From Hepsetus odoe (taxonomy: Eukaryota > Chordata > Actinopteri > Characiformes > Hepsetidae), in assembly GCA_017165825.1 (NCBI GenBank), contig CM029384.1, positions 19,175,158 through 19,239,157 on the forward strand: a stretch of 64,000 bases of DNA. The letters run 5' to 3'. Position numbers and translations under genes: made by a program. The notes beneath the pieces were generated by a model. The model made no database searches, was not told the DNA's origin, and saw only the letters and a program-made list of their open reading frames with translations. Of this stretch, positions 1 through 10,560 are shown piece by piece (the first letter of the stretch is position 1; every line of letters starts with the position of its first letter).

Positions 1-51
1 ACCTAGACTGTGTGTGATGTGTTTCACGATGAAAAAGTCACTTTCACTTCA
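1..51 (+). repeat. SINE family A, 3' tail fragment
   Basis: The segment resembles the 3' tail of the family A SINE at 41937-42168 (GTGTTTCAC, then a GATGA run, then CACTTTCA). It is cut by the window edge, so the tRNA-like head is not visible. Confidence 0.45.
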
Positions 52-157
52 GATTGTGGCCTTTTAGTGCAAAATGCTTTAGTGTTCTAATGCCTGGACA
101 GCTATTGCTCTTCTATTAAAAAGAAATTGCTATAATAGTGAACCAAAAAAAAAGAAA

Positions 158-341
158 CCTCTGCTTTTCACCAATACACATATGCGCAGCAGAGGGCAGC
201 CATGTCCAACACCCGGGGAGCAGTGATGGGAATAATACCTTGTTCAAGGTTACCTCAGGGCAACTAACTGGTCTGGGATTCAAACCCACAACCTTCTGGT
301 CCTGGGGCCTAGTCCCTAACCTCTAAGCCATCGATGCCCTA
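158..341 (-). repeat. tRNA-derived SINE, family A
   Basis: On the minus strand this has a tRNA-like head with a degenerate A box (GGCTTAGAGGTTAGGG) and a B box (GGGTTTGAATCCC). A tail with GGGGAGCAGTGATGGG and GCAGAGGGCAGC (seen on the plus strand) follows. It is one of about ten copies in the window. The tRNA resemblance is polymerase III promoter ancestry, not a working tRNA gene. Confidence 0.8.
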
Positions 342-719
342 CAGATATAGACATAAAACAGTGCACAGATTTCACACTGATATAAACTTTTTGATTCAAC
401 AAGTTCATTCCACTTAAATGAACCAATATGTTTATAGGGGAAAGGCAATATGGCTTGATGGTGTTTTGTGTGTATTTTTTGCCAGTGTTTAATTAAACAT
501 CTCTAGAACGGTTTGCTTTCCCTGGCTTTGAAAACGGCAACGAAAGATGAAGAGAAACTCATGTAACTTTCACGGGGCTATTAAAAACGGTTACCTTTCA
601 AAACGAGGTTTCGTGTTTCTGTTACTGGTTTAAATTTGAGCGGGAAAAAATTGCTGAAGATATATATGTTCGTAAACAGGATCTAAAAGGAAGCTTTAAA
701 GCATCAAAAACAAGCTTAC
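342..719. other. Unique sequence, presumed first intron of the left gene
   Basis: If the exon at 762-720 is real, this is the start of its first intron, which begins GTAAGC on the minus strand. I see no second exon. An acceptor-like TTTTAG near 689 would leave an intron of only about 30 bases and leads quickly to an in-frame stop. Confidence 0.35.
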
Positions 720-762
720 CTGACTTAACACGTTTCAAATGTTTTGACAACATTGCCGCCAT
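720..762 (-). CDS. Candidate first coding exon of a host gene (partial)
   Basis: On the minus strand an ATG at 762 sits in an AAAATGGCGG context, which is both a good start context and a YY1-type motif. It opens 14 codons reading MAAMLSKHLKRVKS, then one extra base before the donor TCAG|GTAAGC (exon end 720, intron from 719). The donor matches the vertebrate consensus closely. The peptide is basic and amphipathic, as in a mitochondrial targeting presequence, but that is inference from 14 residues. The rest of the gene would lie left of the window, so the product cannot be named. It lies beside a CpG-rich promoter-like segment, which raises its credibility. The alternative is a chance match in a CpG-rich region. 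No protein similarity could be tested here. Confidence 0.5.
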
Positions 763-930
763 TTTAAAACCGTGCAGCCGTGAAACTCGACAATAACGCG
801 CGCACGGCAGTTAACAGGTGAAGGCGCGCACTGATTTCTGGGTAATGTAGTTATAGCGATTTGATATACGAACCGAGAAGTGTTGAAGCGGCTGACTGCC
901 TTCTGTTGATTCGATCCCACACACAGACGT
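763..930 (-). promoter_or_regulatory. CpG-rich promoter-like segment with ZNF143 and YY1 motifs
   Basis: CpG density is far above the surrounding AT-rich DNA (runs such as AACGCGCGCACGG and AAGGCGCGCAC). At 834-852 the minus strand reads AACTACATTACCCAGAAAT, a close match to the ZNF143/THAP11 element ACTACAATTCCCAGAATGC. A YY1-type AAAATGGCGGC covers 755-765 and contains the candidate start codon. This arrangement is common in TATA-less promoters of housekeeping and mitochondrial genes. The start site would lie roughly between 770 and 900, transcribed leftward. A divergent rightward transcript is possible but not shown. Confidence 0.5.
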
Positions 931-964
931 CTACAACAAAATGAACCAATCTTTTACTTAGTTT

Positions 965-1014
965 TAGAAGAAGAAGAAGAAGAAGAAGAAGAAGGAAAAA
1001 AAGGAAAAAAAAAA
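965..1014. repeat. (GAA)n / purine microsatellite
   Basis: About nine GAA units are followed by an A-rich purine run. It is a triplet microsatellite next to the promoter-like segment. Confidence 0.85.
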
Positions 1015-2036
1015 GGCTTAATCCTAAAGTGAAATACTGTTGTATAGAAAAGAGGTCATACATAGAGCAATACAGTGGAGAAATGATTTTCTGCAGAGCT
1101 AGACTGGTTTGTCCTCTTTGAATGAATGACACTGGTTTGTGATATATTGATCCTTTTAATACATATTGCATATTATAACAGAAATTATACAGTAATGTGT
1201 TTATTTGAAGAGCAACAGTGTTACTGGTTACCACTGTCACTTCACAGTGGTTCTGGGTACATTTCCTGGTCCTAGAGTGTGGAGGCTCTAGAAATTTCTC
1301 CCCAGATGATGCATCTTGAAGGTAAGAAGTTTTTTTGTTTGTCTGTATTTCAAAAGATGTTTTGGAAGTAAATGTAACACAAAAATGGTAATTGTTTGTT
1401 TAGCGATCCAATGCTTTTTCTAACATAGACTATAAACATATCTCGGGCATGATAAGCTAGTTTTAGTCCAGAGTTCCCCATCAAGTCTTTAAGCATATTT
1501 TTAGTTCCCTTCATCATCACATTTGCACACATCACATGTTTTGCATGTCAGAGCAATTGCAGCTAGCTTGGAAGAAATGTATAAAACTTAAGTTTAAACA
1601 CTGCATATATTTTGCTGATTTCCTTTTGATCTTCAGTTCAAGAAAGTCCCACCTATTCAGAGAATTGCCACTTCATATTGCACTAATTTTAGGGCTGCAC
1701 AGACCAATCAGTGTCTGTTAGTTAGTCTGTTAGTCCATAGTTAGATAATCCTAGTTAGATTTTTTTTTTTTTCTTTTATTTGCCAGATGCCACAGTAGCT
1801 CAGCACCTATCTAGGCAACAGAGCTTATTCCTCATTACCTTCAAGATCCACCATCCAGCACATGACCAAAACTGTTGAGAATATAGCATATAGTCTAATG
1901 TATCTGTTCTTAATGCTTAGTGTATGTTTTCCCCAAATAAACAATGAGCTCAAGGGTGTTGATTTCACAACTGGACCATATTTGAGAACACTGATCAATG
2001 CTTAAAATCCATTTTGGCAAGTGCACACTTGGGAAA
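1015..2036. other. Unique AT-rich sequence, no gene seen
   Basis: There is a short poly(T) tract near 1760, but I recognise no domain, transposon end or convincing exon. Small open frames here have no recognisable content. Confidence 0.4.
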
Positions 2037-2298
2037 TGCTAAATTGGTTGATCATACACCTGAATATAATCCTACAAAATCCCTGACTTTGTGCAAGTGT
2101 ACCTATAAGAATTGATGCTGGTTTGAAGGCAAAAGGTGGGTAATACCTAATATTGATTTTATTTAGATTTTTCTTTTGTTCGCTCACTTTGCATTTTGTA
2201 AATTGATAAAAATAAACAATCATTATTTATATTTCTGAAAGCATTCTTTGTTTACAGCATTTTTTCACACCTGCCTAAAACTTTTGCACAGTACTGTT
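2037..2298 (+). mobile_element. Right half of a miniature Tc1-type element
   Basis: It matches the right half of the elements at 12309-12857 and 49637-50008, beginning near TTGGTTGATCATACACCTG and ending CCTGCCTAAAACTTTTGCAC plus AGTACTG. The left half is missing. The sequence derives from the 3' end of a Tc1-like transposase gene plus the terminal repeat. Confidence 0.75.
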
Positions 2299-2312
2299 TG
2301 TGTGAGTGTGTA

Positions 2313-2345
<33 letters not shown>
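2299..2345. repeat. (TG)n(TA)n microsatellite
   Basis: GTGTG-type repeats pass into about ten TA units directly after the right end of the miniature Tc1 element. Confidence 0.85.
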
Positions 2346-2375
2346 GAATTTGAAATCTTTTGATTTATAAAGCTT

Positions 2376-3296
2376 TTCTTCTGTCTTACTTGCATCTACT
2401 CTATCAAATTATTTTATCCTGTCCTGACAACATCCTGTCCACATTCTACTTAATGATGACTCTGGTTCCCTTAGTATCCTCCTTCTCTTGAATCTAAGCT
2501 CTGCTTTTAACACTGTCAATCATAATATACTTCTTTCCCATCTTTTTGCCATCTGCCTATCTGGCACTATTCTTTCATGGTTCTCATCTTACCTCACTGA
2601 CCGACAGCAATTAATCTTGCTCTGTAACAATAGATAGCCTCCAGCTCTTGTTAAACAAAAGTTCTGCTATTTGTCCCCTATTATTCATAGTTTATATTTT
2701 TCCACTTGGTCATATCATTAGAAACCACAGATTCAGTTTTCACTGCTAAGGTGATAACACTCAAATCTACTTTACTACCACTTCCGCTTTACTTCCACTT
2801 CAGTTGCCCAACCCCATTCCTTACAGCTTGTATTCATAACTTATAATTATGGCTAACCTTGCTAACCTTGAAGGATACAGAAACACAGATTCATGCTTTT
2901 ATAACGTCCTGTCCTGATTACGGTAATGCTCTATTTTTTGATCTCCCATCTTAAATCATTAACCGGGCTCCAGTATGTACAGAACTTAGCAGTTAGTGAT
3001 CTTCACTCTGATTCTTTATAACTGCATTCAGCTCCATTCATTTAATTGCTCCATTGCCCTTCCATACCTCATTTAATTGCTCCATTCATTCACTCCCACC
3101 CATTCATTGCACTCCTCTGGAACTGACTTACTCACAGTCCCTAAATTCAGGTTAGCTATCATGGGTAGCAGATAATTTCATGTCACTGCCCCCAAAATCT
3201 GGAATTCCCTCCCTCAAAATTTACATCTAACTTCATCTCTCATCATCTTTAAAACTCAGTTAAAACTTCTTCACACTGTGCTATTCTTCTCTAGGG
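2376..3296 (+). pseudogene. Decayed L2-type LINE reverse transcriptase fragment
   Basis: Translating across frameshifts gives a run like LNLSSAFNTVNHNILLSHL near 2490-2550, then SYLTDRQQ. This matches reverse-transcriptase motif A (LDLSAAFDTVNH) and the following region of L2/Rex1-type LINEs. Near 3190-3290 a WNSLP motif followed by a leucine- and lysine-rich stretch matches the C-terminal region of the same proteins. Stops and frameshifts are frequent, so this is an old inactive copy. It abuts the RTE fragment at 3300. Clade assignment beyond 'L2/Rex1-type' is uncertain. Confidence 0.6.
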
Positions 3297-3299
3297 AAA

Positions 3300-3995
3300 A
3301 AAAGTGATGATTAGTAAGCAGCAGTATGGTTTCTTGCTGAGAAAGAGCTCTACAGATGCAATGTTTGCTCTGAGGGTGTTGATATATATCGACTAGAGCA
3401 GAACGAGCTGTATTATGCCATTATGGAGAAAGCACATGACAGGGTTCCCCAGAGAGGTGTTGTGGTTTTGTATGAGAAGAGGTCAGTAGTGGCAGAGACA
3501 TATGTCAGAATGGTACAGGATATGTATGAGGGCAGTGACAGCAGTGAGGTCTGCAGTCGGAGTGACAGATGCGTTAGGTAAAGGAAGGTAGAGGTATAGT
3601 TAGAATATAAAAGTTATAGAGGTGGTGAAGGTGTAGGAGTTTAAATACTTGCGGTCAACGTTTTAAAGTAACAGTGAGTGCAGAGTTGAAGAAGAGAGTG
3701 CAGGCAGGTTGGAAGAGGTGGAGAAGAGTGTTCCACGAAAGCTACCAGCAAGAGAAAAAGGGAAGGTTTATTGGATGGCAGTAAGACCAGTAAGGTTAAA
3801 AAGTTTGGAGACAGTGGCACTGACGAAAAGGCTGGTGGCGAAGCTGGAAATAGCAGAGTTAAAGATGCTAAGATTTGTACATGGGTGATGAGAATGGACA
3901 GGATTAGGAATGTGTTTATTAGAGGGACAGCTCAGGTTGGATGGTTTAGAGACAAAGTCAGAGAATCAAGATTGCAATTGTTTGGACATGTTGGG
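3300..3995 (+). pseudogene. RTE-clade LINE, decayed reverse transcriptase fragment
   Basis: The sequence aligns by eye with the better preserved copies at 61994-63080. It includes AGCAGTATGGTTT, TCTACAGATGCAATGTTTGC, a motif-A remnant (EKAHDRVP-like) and a C-terminal stretch equivalent to RIRNxxIRGTAQVxxLxDKV. Parts between motif A and the C-terminal region are deleted. Several frameshifts break it, so it is non-functional. Both ends are truncated, and it has none of the element's own 5' or 3' end. Confidence 0.75.
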
Positions 3996-6900
3996 CTGAA
4001 TTTTGTACCCTCAAGAAAGCACATTTTATTTCCCACACCATCATACCAAGCGCAGTCCAGTCTGGCATAAAATGGCCCAATGAAACAGAACTGTGCATAT
4101 GCCTACTGCTACTGTTCACCTGCCAACTGCTCTTGTACAAGTAGCTGCCAAGAGCAGCTATGAATTCCAGGCCTTTGAGCAGTATGGCCCCTGGTGCATC
4201 TTACAGCACACAGTTCTTCACAATGAAGGATATTATAGAGGCTCAATCAGCCAGCCAGCTGCTAACAGCACCTCTCACACACAGATCGGGTTTCTATCCA
4301 ACACACAGAAAGATTGATTTGGCCAACAGCCAAAAGAACAAGCCCAGAACTAACAGGTCAGCTTTTCTTCATGGGGATCAGAAAAAAACAGAGACTATCA
4401 GTTTCTTGCACATCATTTGTTGTTATACTCGATTGCCCCCCACACCCAAATCAAGGGAACGGTGCCTTCAAATGACCAGTGCATTTATTTTAAATAAGCC
4501 AATTAGGAAAAGAAAACAATTTCAATTGTATGTTTCGCTGATTGCCATTTAAAATCTGCCTGCTAAAGAGTGAGTGCGTGAGAGAGTGAATCACTAGACT
4601 TCCATGAGGTGTTTCTAATTTTACTATTATTTTTTTTCATGCAAATCACAATTTATATTCATGTCTAAAACAATTAATTTTACAAAGTATATTTTTTGTG
4701 CAATACGCATGCTCAGTCATCTACTGGGCTGGCATGCACTTGCAAGACCATTCTCACAGTCATATATAATCTGGGTCATATATAATTGGGTTAATACCTT
4801 TGACATTTTATGGAACAAAATTCCTGATCTAATTGTCAGTTACTGCTAAGTGACTACAAAAGAACATGGAGTATGAGTCAACTAAAATGTGGAAAACAAA
4901 CACATCAAGGGATGACTCATTCTATAGGTTGGGGAGCCATTTTTAAAACCTTAACATAGGCAGCACTTCATTGGACTGCTATTCTACCTGCACGCAGCAT
5001 TGCAGATTCAAAATAACATTCTCTCATGACCTAATTTTTCTCATGACTCATCTTTAGAGGGGTGCTTTACTTAAACTGAACAGTGATAGTGTAATTTCCT
5101 TTAGAGAGCTTGTGGTGAGCTAAATAGTGAGAAAGCAGGCAGATCCACATACCCTGTACCCTATGCAGCAACAAAGCACACGCACACACACATAGTTTAA
5201 ATATTCAGTTATTCACAGCTAGCTGGTAAACTATATGAAAATATTCCAGTATTCTGCTCTGTCCATAAAAAACAGATAATCTAAAATGATAATGATTAAC
5301 ATAAAAAAAGGGGGAAGTCAATTATGCATACAGAAAACTGATAGGTCAAGTTGATTTTTGTCATTTTATCCGACAGAGTACAAAACTATATGAGAGATAA
5401 GGTGCAACACAGAGTATTGTTTTGTAATTTTAACAGCAATATGTGGGGGTATATATGAAAGTTATATAGGTGAACATCTATTGGATTGTTTTTCTGCCTT
5501 TCTTTTCATAGCCCCTAATACAGTGGTCCCCATCCTATTTTTTTTATAAGCAAACCATTTTTTTTTCACTGATTCTTTAATTGCTTTCAATATAATATTT
5601 GTAAGGGTTTGTAGACACCTGCTCACCTAGCATTTCATAATGCAAAATATGCCCCTACTTTGCAGCCTGTACTTTTCTGGAAAGGCATTACACTGCTGAA
5701 CACTGTTATCAGAATAAATAGCATTCAGCCCAAAGAGTTTTAGCACAGTCAGGTGCTGATGCTCTGGATCACAAATAAAACTCCAACTCATCCGTCGGCC
5801 TAGAGAACAAAGTTTCACTGTTCTTCCACCCAATGCTGGGGGGATTTGTACTCTCTAGGCCTAGTGACTTTCCAAATCTTTCTATTATGTTGGCAATGCT
5901 TTAAAGAGAGCATGTTTTTCCAAGAAAATTATGAAAGCTGTGTAAATGTCTGTCCAGATTCTTTTGGAAAAATAAAGTTTGCAAGGGGCCATTATGGATG
6001 CAGACACCACATTTTGTGTTTGATCATTTATAATTATTTTTACATTTAAAATTATATGTTAACTCTTTTAAATTTTTCCTAGATTATCAGCTTTTGTCAA
6101 ACCAAAATATTTCTGTGCATGCCCATACACAGAAAGTGTGATGTGAGGTGTATCTACTGTTTTAGATGCACTCCCTGCTCTCTTCACACTGACCATATGT
6201 GGCCTGACACCTCTCTTACAGATATACACAAGACATGTCAAATCTGTTACACAAGCACACCCCATATATAGTAAGGGCTTGTGAATGATTGTGGAAGAAA
6301 AAGAAAAAGGGAGACATTAAAAGCTAGCACTTTTTAATGAGGACTTCATGAGTATGTGAATGAAGCACAAACAGTTGATAGTGAAGGCATTTTATTATGC
6401 AGAACTATTAAGTCTGCTAAAATTTACAGAAAAATAGAATTCATTTCACACTTTTTTGCAAAGCTATTGTGAAGTAAAAAATAATTTGTCCACAATGAAT
6501 GAAAGAAAATTACTCTCACAAATAAATAAACTAAATCACTAATGTCCAATCATCCCTTTGTGTCTGAAACTGGACTGGAAAATACGCAGAATCACTGTAT
6601 AATGTATTTTTAAACAAACTTTCAATATCTATAGTCTGTAGTCACAGTATCTAGAGTTTGTAGTTCATCTCCCAAACTGAAGACACAAGAATATCTTTGA
6701 AAATCTCAGAACACTTTTGAACTTCATTTAAACACTTTTATATGAGCAATGCTTTATCAAGGGTACCTATACATTTAATCAGGTATTGTATTTGTTCGCA
6801 GACAAATTAAGCTCTTATTAAAACTTGGCTAGAAGGTGGTTTAAAAACCTGAAGGACTGAAGTGCTGATGAGTGCTGACAACAAGACGTGGATCCAATGT

Positions 6901-7570
6901 GTGGCTTTTAGCTAGCAACCACCTGAAATTCCATCACAACCACCAGAAATGTCATTTTAAATGCCAGGAAAAGATACCCAATATTCTGGATTTTTCACAA
7001 TGGATCTAAACAGCTTCATGTATATTGAAAAGCTCATTAGACAAAAAAAAACTGTTAAGCTAGATGCCACAAAACTTTTAATGGACAACATTAAATTATT
7101 TCTGCTACGACAATACAAATACAATTCAACAAGTACAGGGTGTCTGTGTGTATGCAGTGTGTGTTTGGGATGAATTGATAAGAGACAGCCTGGAGACACA
7201 GGCGCTTTCTCTCACAGCAGACACAGCTGCAACATAAGGTAAACACACACACACACAATCTCTGGGGCTGCACCCTTGTCATACTTCCATACCATCTTGC
7301 TGAGAGAAATACCTAAAATTAATTCAGAACATGACTGAGCAAAAAAAAACAACAAACACTTAATCTGCTACAATACATACACTGGGCCTTAGGGGAGTAA
7401 ATAAGAAAGGTCAATGGTATATATATCCAAAAGTGAATTATAATAAGTAAGCAAGTCAGCGATGTACACAAATATTTTGTGGCAGTTGTACAAGATCTCA
7501 TCTTTCATCCCCCCCTATAATAAATTAATTTACAAATTACACTTTTTATAAATACACACATACACAAATA
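3996..7570. other. Unique AT-rich sequence, no gene recognised
   Basis: This is mostly AT-rich unique DNA. A hAT-like terminus (CAGTGGTCCCCATCC) occurs at about 5521-5535, without a partner that I can find. A short (AC)n run is at 7240-7257. An open frame of 130 codons at 4160-4552 has no recognisable domain, and its composition does not look coding. I see no convincing exon. Confidence 0.4.
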
Positions 7571-8108
7571 CAGTACTGTGCAAAACTTTTAGGCAGGTGT
7601 GAAAAAAATGCTGTAAACAAAGAAGGCTTTCAGAAATATAAATAATGATTGTTTATTTTTAGCAATTTACAAATTACAAAGTGAGTGAATAAAAGAAAAA
7701 TCTAAATCAAATCAATATTTGGTGTTAATACCTTTTGCCTTCAAACCAGCATCAATTCTTATGCCCCCCACAGAGCCCTGATCTCAACATCATCGAGTGT
7801 GTCTAGGAATACATGAAGAGACAGAAGGATGTGAGGAAGCCTACATCCACAGAAGATCTGTGGTTAGTTCTCCAAGATGTTTGGAACAACCTACCTTCCT
7901 TCAAAAACTGTGTGCAAGTGTACCTAGAATTGATGCTGTTTTGAAGGCAAAGGGTGGTCACACCAAATATTGATTTGATTTGATTTAGATTTCTCTTTTG
8001 TTCATTCACTGCATTATGTTGATTGATGAAAATAAATGATTAACACTGAAAGCATTCTTTGTTTACAGCATTTTTTCCATACCTGCCTAAAACGTTTGCA
8101 CAGTACTG
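7571..8108 (+). mobile_element. Internally deleted Tc1-like element with perfect TA target duplication
   Basis: The ends are inverted repeats: CAGTACTGTGCAAAACTTTT on the left and the complement of AAAACGTTTGCACAGTACTG on the right. A TA flanks each side (7569-7570 and 8109-8110). The 538-base body keeps part of the 3' end of a transposase gene: around 7765-7900 it reads like SPDLNIIECV followed by EYMKRQKDVRKP and WNNLP, the third catalytic region of the DDE domain. The first two catalytic residues are absent, so it cannot encode an active enzyme. Five related pieces occur elsewhere in the window. Confidence 0.85.
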
Positions 8109-8123
8109 TACATATAATTCACT

Positions 8124-8303
8124 GGGGTAGCAGTGGCCTAGTGGTTAATTAATTGGTCCCAGGATCAGAAGGTTGTGGGTTCGAATCCCAGACAAGTAGG
8201 TTGCCCTGAGATACCCTTGAGCAATTTACCATCCCCATTACTGCTCCCTGGGGCGCTTTCAATAGCTGCTGTGTGTATGGGTAAAAGGAAGTCACTTTCA
8301 CAT
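8124..8303 (+). repeat. tRNA-derived SINE, family A
   Basis: The head carries GGCCTAGTGGTTAATT (A box) and GGTTCGAATCCC (B box). The tail has CCTGGGGCGCTTTCAATAGC and ends GTCACTTTCA. It lies 16 bases after the TA of the Tc1-like element. Confidence 0.85.
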
Positions 8304-8326
8304 GAAGACAATCAATTGATAATTTT

Positions 8327-8504
8327 TTGGCCTAGTGGTTAGGGCATTGGCCGCATGATCGGAGGATTGGGGGTTCGAACCCCTTCCCAATGGGTTGCCC
8401 TGAGGTACCCTTGAGCAAGGTGCCGTCCCCGTCACGCTCCTCCCTGCGATGGGCTGGCGACCTGTCCAGGGTGTATTGGCGGCAGAAAATGACTGACTGA
8501 CTGA
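8327..8504 (+). repeat. tRNA-derived SINE, family B
   Basis: The head is GGCCTAGTGGTTAGGG with B box GGTTCGAACCCC. The tail differs from family A: TCCCTGCGATGGGCTGGCGA, then CCTGTCCAGGGTGT, ending in GCGGCAGAAAATGACTG repeats. The tail motif is shared with family D. Confidence 0.85.
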
Positions 8505-9009
8505 CTTTTTAATTAAATGAGGCAAGCTAGAACTTTCAGGCCAACACTCTCTCACAGGCCATTGCAAAAAAAGGCAAATGGAACAAAATAATGGGTCAGT
8601 TTCTGGTAGCTTGTATCAGTAGTTCTTTCTCTTGTCTTCAGCAATGTTTTTCTCTCTGCAATTGTTTTATCCCCACTACTTTTCACTGATTCAGATCTCC
8701 AACTCCTCATATGCACTATTCTTCTAATGCTTTTCATGAGATTTGATATGCTATTGTTTTTTAAATCCAGTTGCAAAATAATGACGTCAGAGTTATACTA
8801 AAGATTTAAGTGCTTCAGGGCAACCAAAAAGGGGTTTACTGGTAAATGTTCAGAGGTTCAAATGCCCTATATATCAAATGCTGATATATACAGCTGCAAA
8901 ACTACACACTTTAAGAATCTGCAGAGCTGTACAAGTAAAAGCTGATTGGCATTAGTAAGCATAGGGAGAGACGAATCATGTCAGATCTAACACACTAGAG
9001 CTGTGAAGC

Positions 9010-9176
9010 ATAAGTGACTATTTGTCATTATGAAGAACAGCACAATGTGGACCACAACAAAATGCATTCTCTGCATTTAACCCACAAACACATTTCAGCA
9101 GAAGGCAGCCATACATCTGGTGTCCAGGGAGTAGTGTTTGTGATGGTACCTTGCTCAAAGGTACCTCAGGTCTGGG
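9010..9176 (-). repeat. SINE family A, head-truncated
   Basis: On the minus strand the tail and body match family A (complement of GGTACCTTGCTCAAAGGTAC and of CTGCATTTAACCCA). The tRNA-like head is missing. It is followed within about 70 bases by the Tc1 element. Confidence 0.75.
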
Positions 9177-9242
9177 CCAAGCTTAACATAAGCATTATGC
9201 CTGTTTTTGCTACAAACACCAATATAGGTAGGTGAACCTATA

Positions 9243-10560
9243 AAAAATATTAGCCCCATGTGAATGGTTGCTTTCAAAACACACCTAGAGTAATTAACCA
9301 ATCAGCTTGACCTGTGCTGTCAATTGGCTTCCTAACAACATTCAATCAGCATAAAAAGACTCCAAGGAACAGGGCACTTGAACACATGAGAGGGACTACT
9401 GTTACTCACCATGCCAAAGACAAAGGAAATCAGTCTGAATCTCAGAAAGAAGATAGTTGAGGCTCATGATAAGGGGGAAGGCTACACTGCCATTTCCAGT
9501 CGATTCACAGTGTCTAGAACTGCTCTACGTTGCATCATTGCCGTAAGCACAAGATTTCAAGAACTCTGAAGAGGAAAATAGTCAGAGATGTCAGCAAGGA
9601 GCCCCGGACATCTACCAAGATGATTGTTGCTGACCTGGCCTCTTCTGGAGTTGATGTTTCAAGGAACACAGTTGTGAGGGCTCTTCATTGTGGTGGGCTT
9701 CAGGGCCATCGTCCCAGAAGAACCCCTTTAATCAAAGAGCGGCACATCACAGCCTGACTGAGGTTTGTCCATGAACATTTGAAAGGTAAAGATGAGTTTT
9801 GGAAGTCTGTGCTATGGTCTGATGAAACTAAACTGGAACTGTTTGGGCACATGGATGTTGCTTATGTTTTGCGAAGGAAGGGAGAGGCCTTCAACCCTAG
9901 GAACACAGTTCCCACAGTTAAACATGATGGTGGGAGCATCATGCTGTGGGTCTGTTTTGCAGCCTCAGGCACAGGGAGCCTTGCTCGGGTGCATGGCATC
10001 ATGAAAAAGAAAATTGTTGATGTTTTCAGGGAGAACATACAGAAATCTGCTCGTAGTCTAGGCTTAGGTCGTCGCTGGGTCTTCTAACAAGACAATGACC
10101 CAAAGCATACATTGAAATTAGTCCAACAGTTCCTCAAGGACACCAAAACCAAGATCCTGGAGTGGCCCGCACAGACCCCAGAGCCCTCAATCCTATTGAG
10201 AATCTGTGGCAGGTGCTCAAAGTGAATGTCCATGCTCGGAAACCATGCAATTTGCACCAGCTAGAACAATTTGCAATGGAAGAATGGGCCAAAATCCCTC
10301 AGGAGACCTGTGCCAATCTAGTAGAGAACTACTCTAAGAGATTGTTGTCAGTTGTGGCTCAGAAATGGTACACTATTGACTATTAATGGCCAGGGGGCTA
10401 ATAATTTTGGATGTCTCATTTTTGCCCTTCTTTCAACTTGGTGTATCAAAAAAAATCCTAATCCTAATTAAACACTTGTTGTTAATGGTCATTTTCATAG
10501 AGAAATCAAGAGTGTTGTCTAATTTCATAATGGGGGCTAATTACTTTGGCCTCAACTGTA
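9243..10560 (+). mobile_element. Tc1-family DNA transposon, nearly complete, broken
   Basis: A transposase reading frame (9411-10386) lies between terminal regions of the inverted/direct-repeat type. On the right an inner repeat GGGGGCTAATAATTTTGG (about 10394) is followed some 140 bases later by an outer repeat GGGGGCTAATTACTTTGG that ends CCTCAACTGTA at 10560. On the left only the inner repeat (complement of GGGGCTAATATTTTT, about 9245-9259) remains, so the outer left end is lost. A matching left end survives separately at 18719-19026. Confidence 0.85.
9411..10386 (+). pseudogene. Tc1-like transposase pseudogene
   Basis: Tc1 transposases bind the terminal repeats and cut and paste the element at TA sites using a DDE triad. 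The start ATG at 9411 begins MPKTKEISLNLRKKIVEAHD, the usual N-terminal helix-turn-helix, continuing to about 9540. A frameshift follows, then a segment from KHKISRTLKRKIVRDVS to about 9756. An in-frame TGA interrupts ITA*LRFVHEH. Then come LWSDETKLELFG (first D), a TAA before QDNDPKHT (second D), and after another frameshift NPIENLW (the E, about 10192-10212). The chain ends at TAA 10384-10386. The total span (about 325 codons) matches the family. At least two frameshifts and two internal stops show that it is dead. No gene neighbours depend on it. Confidence 0.85.

Noticed and set aside
600..690. A second exon of the left-edge gene, between TTTTAG near 689 and AAAG|GTAACC near 606
   Set aside because: The intron between it and exon 1 would be only about 30 bases, and the frame reaches a stop after 17 codons.
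4160..4552. 130-codon open frame as a possible gene
   Set aside because: No recognisable domain, no splice or promoter support, and an overlapping open frame in another phase. Length alone is not enough in 64 kb.
8124..8504. tRNA-like A and B boxes, suggesting tRNA genes (also at the other SINE heads)
   Set aside because: The boxes are followed by conserved SINE bodies, cloverleaf pairing is poor, and the same sequence recurs many times. They are SINE promoters.
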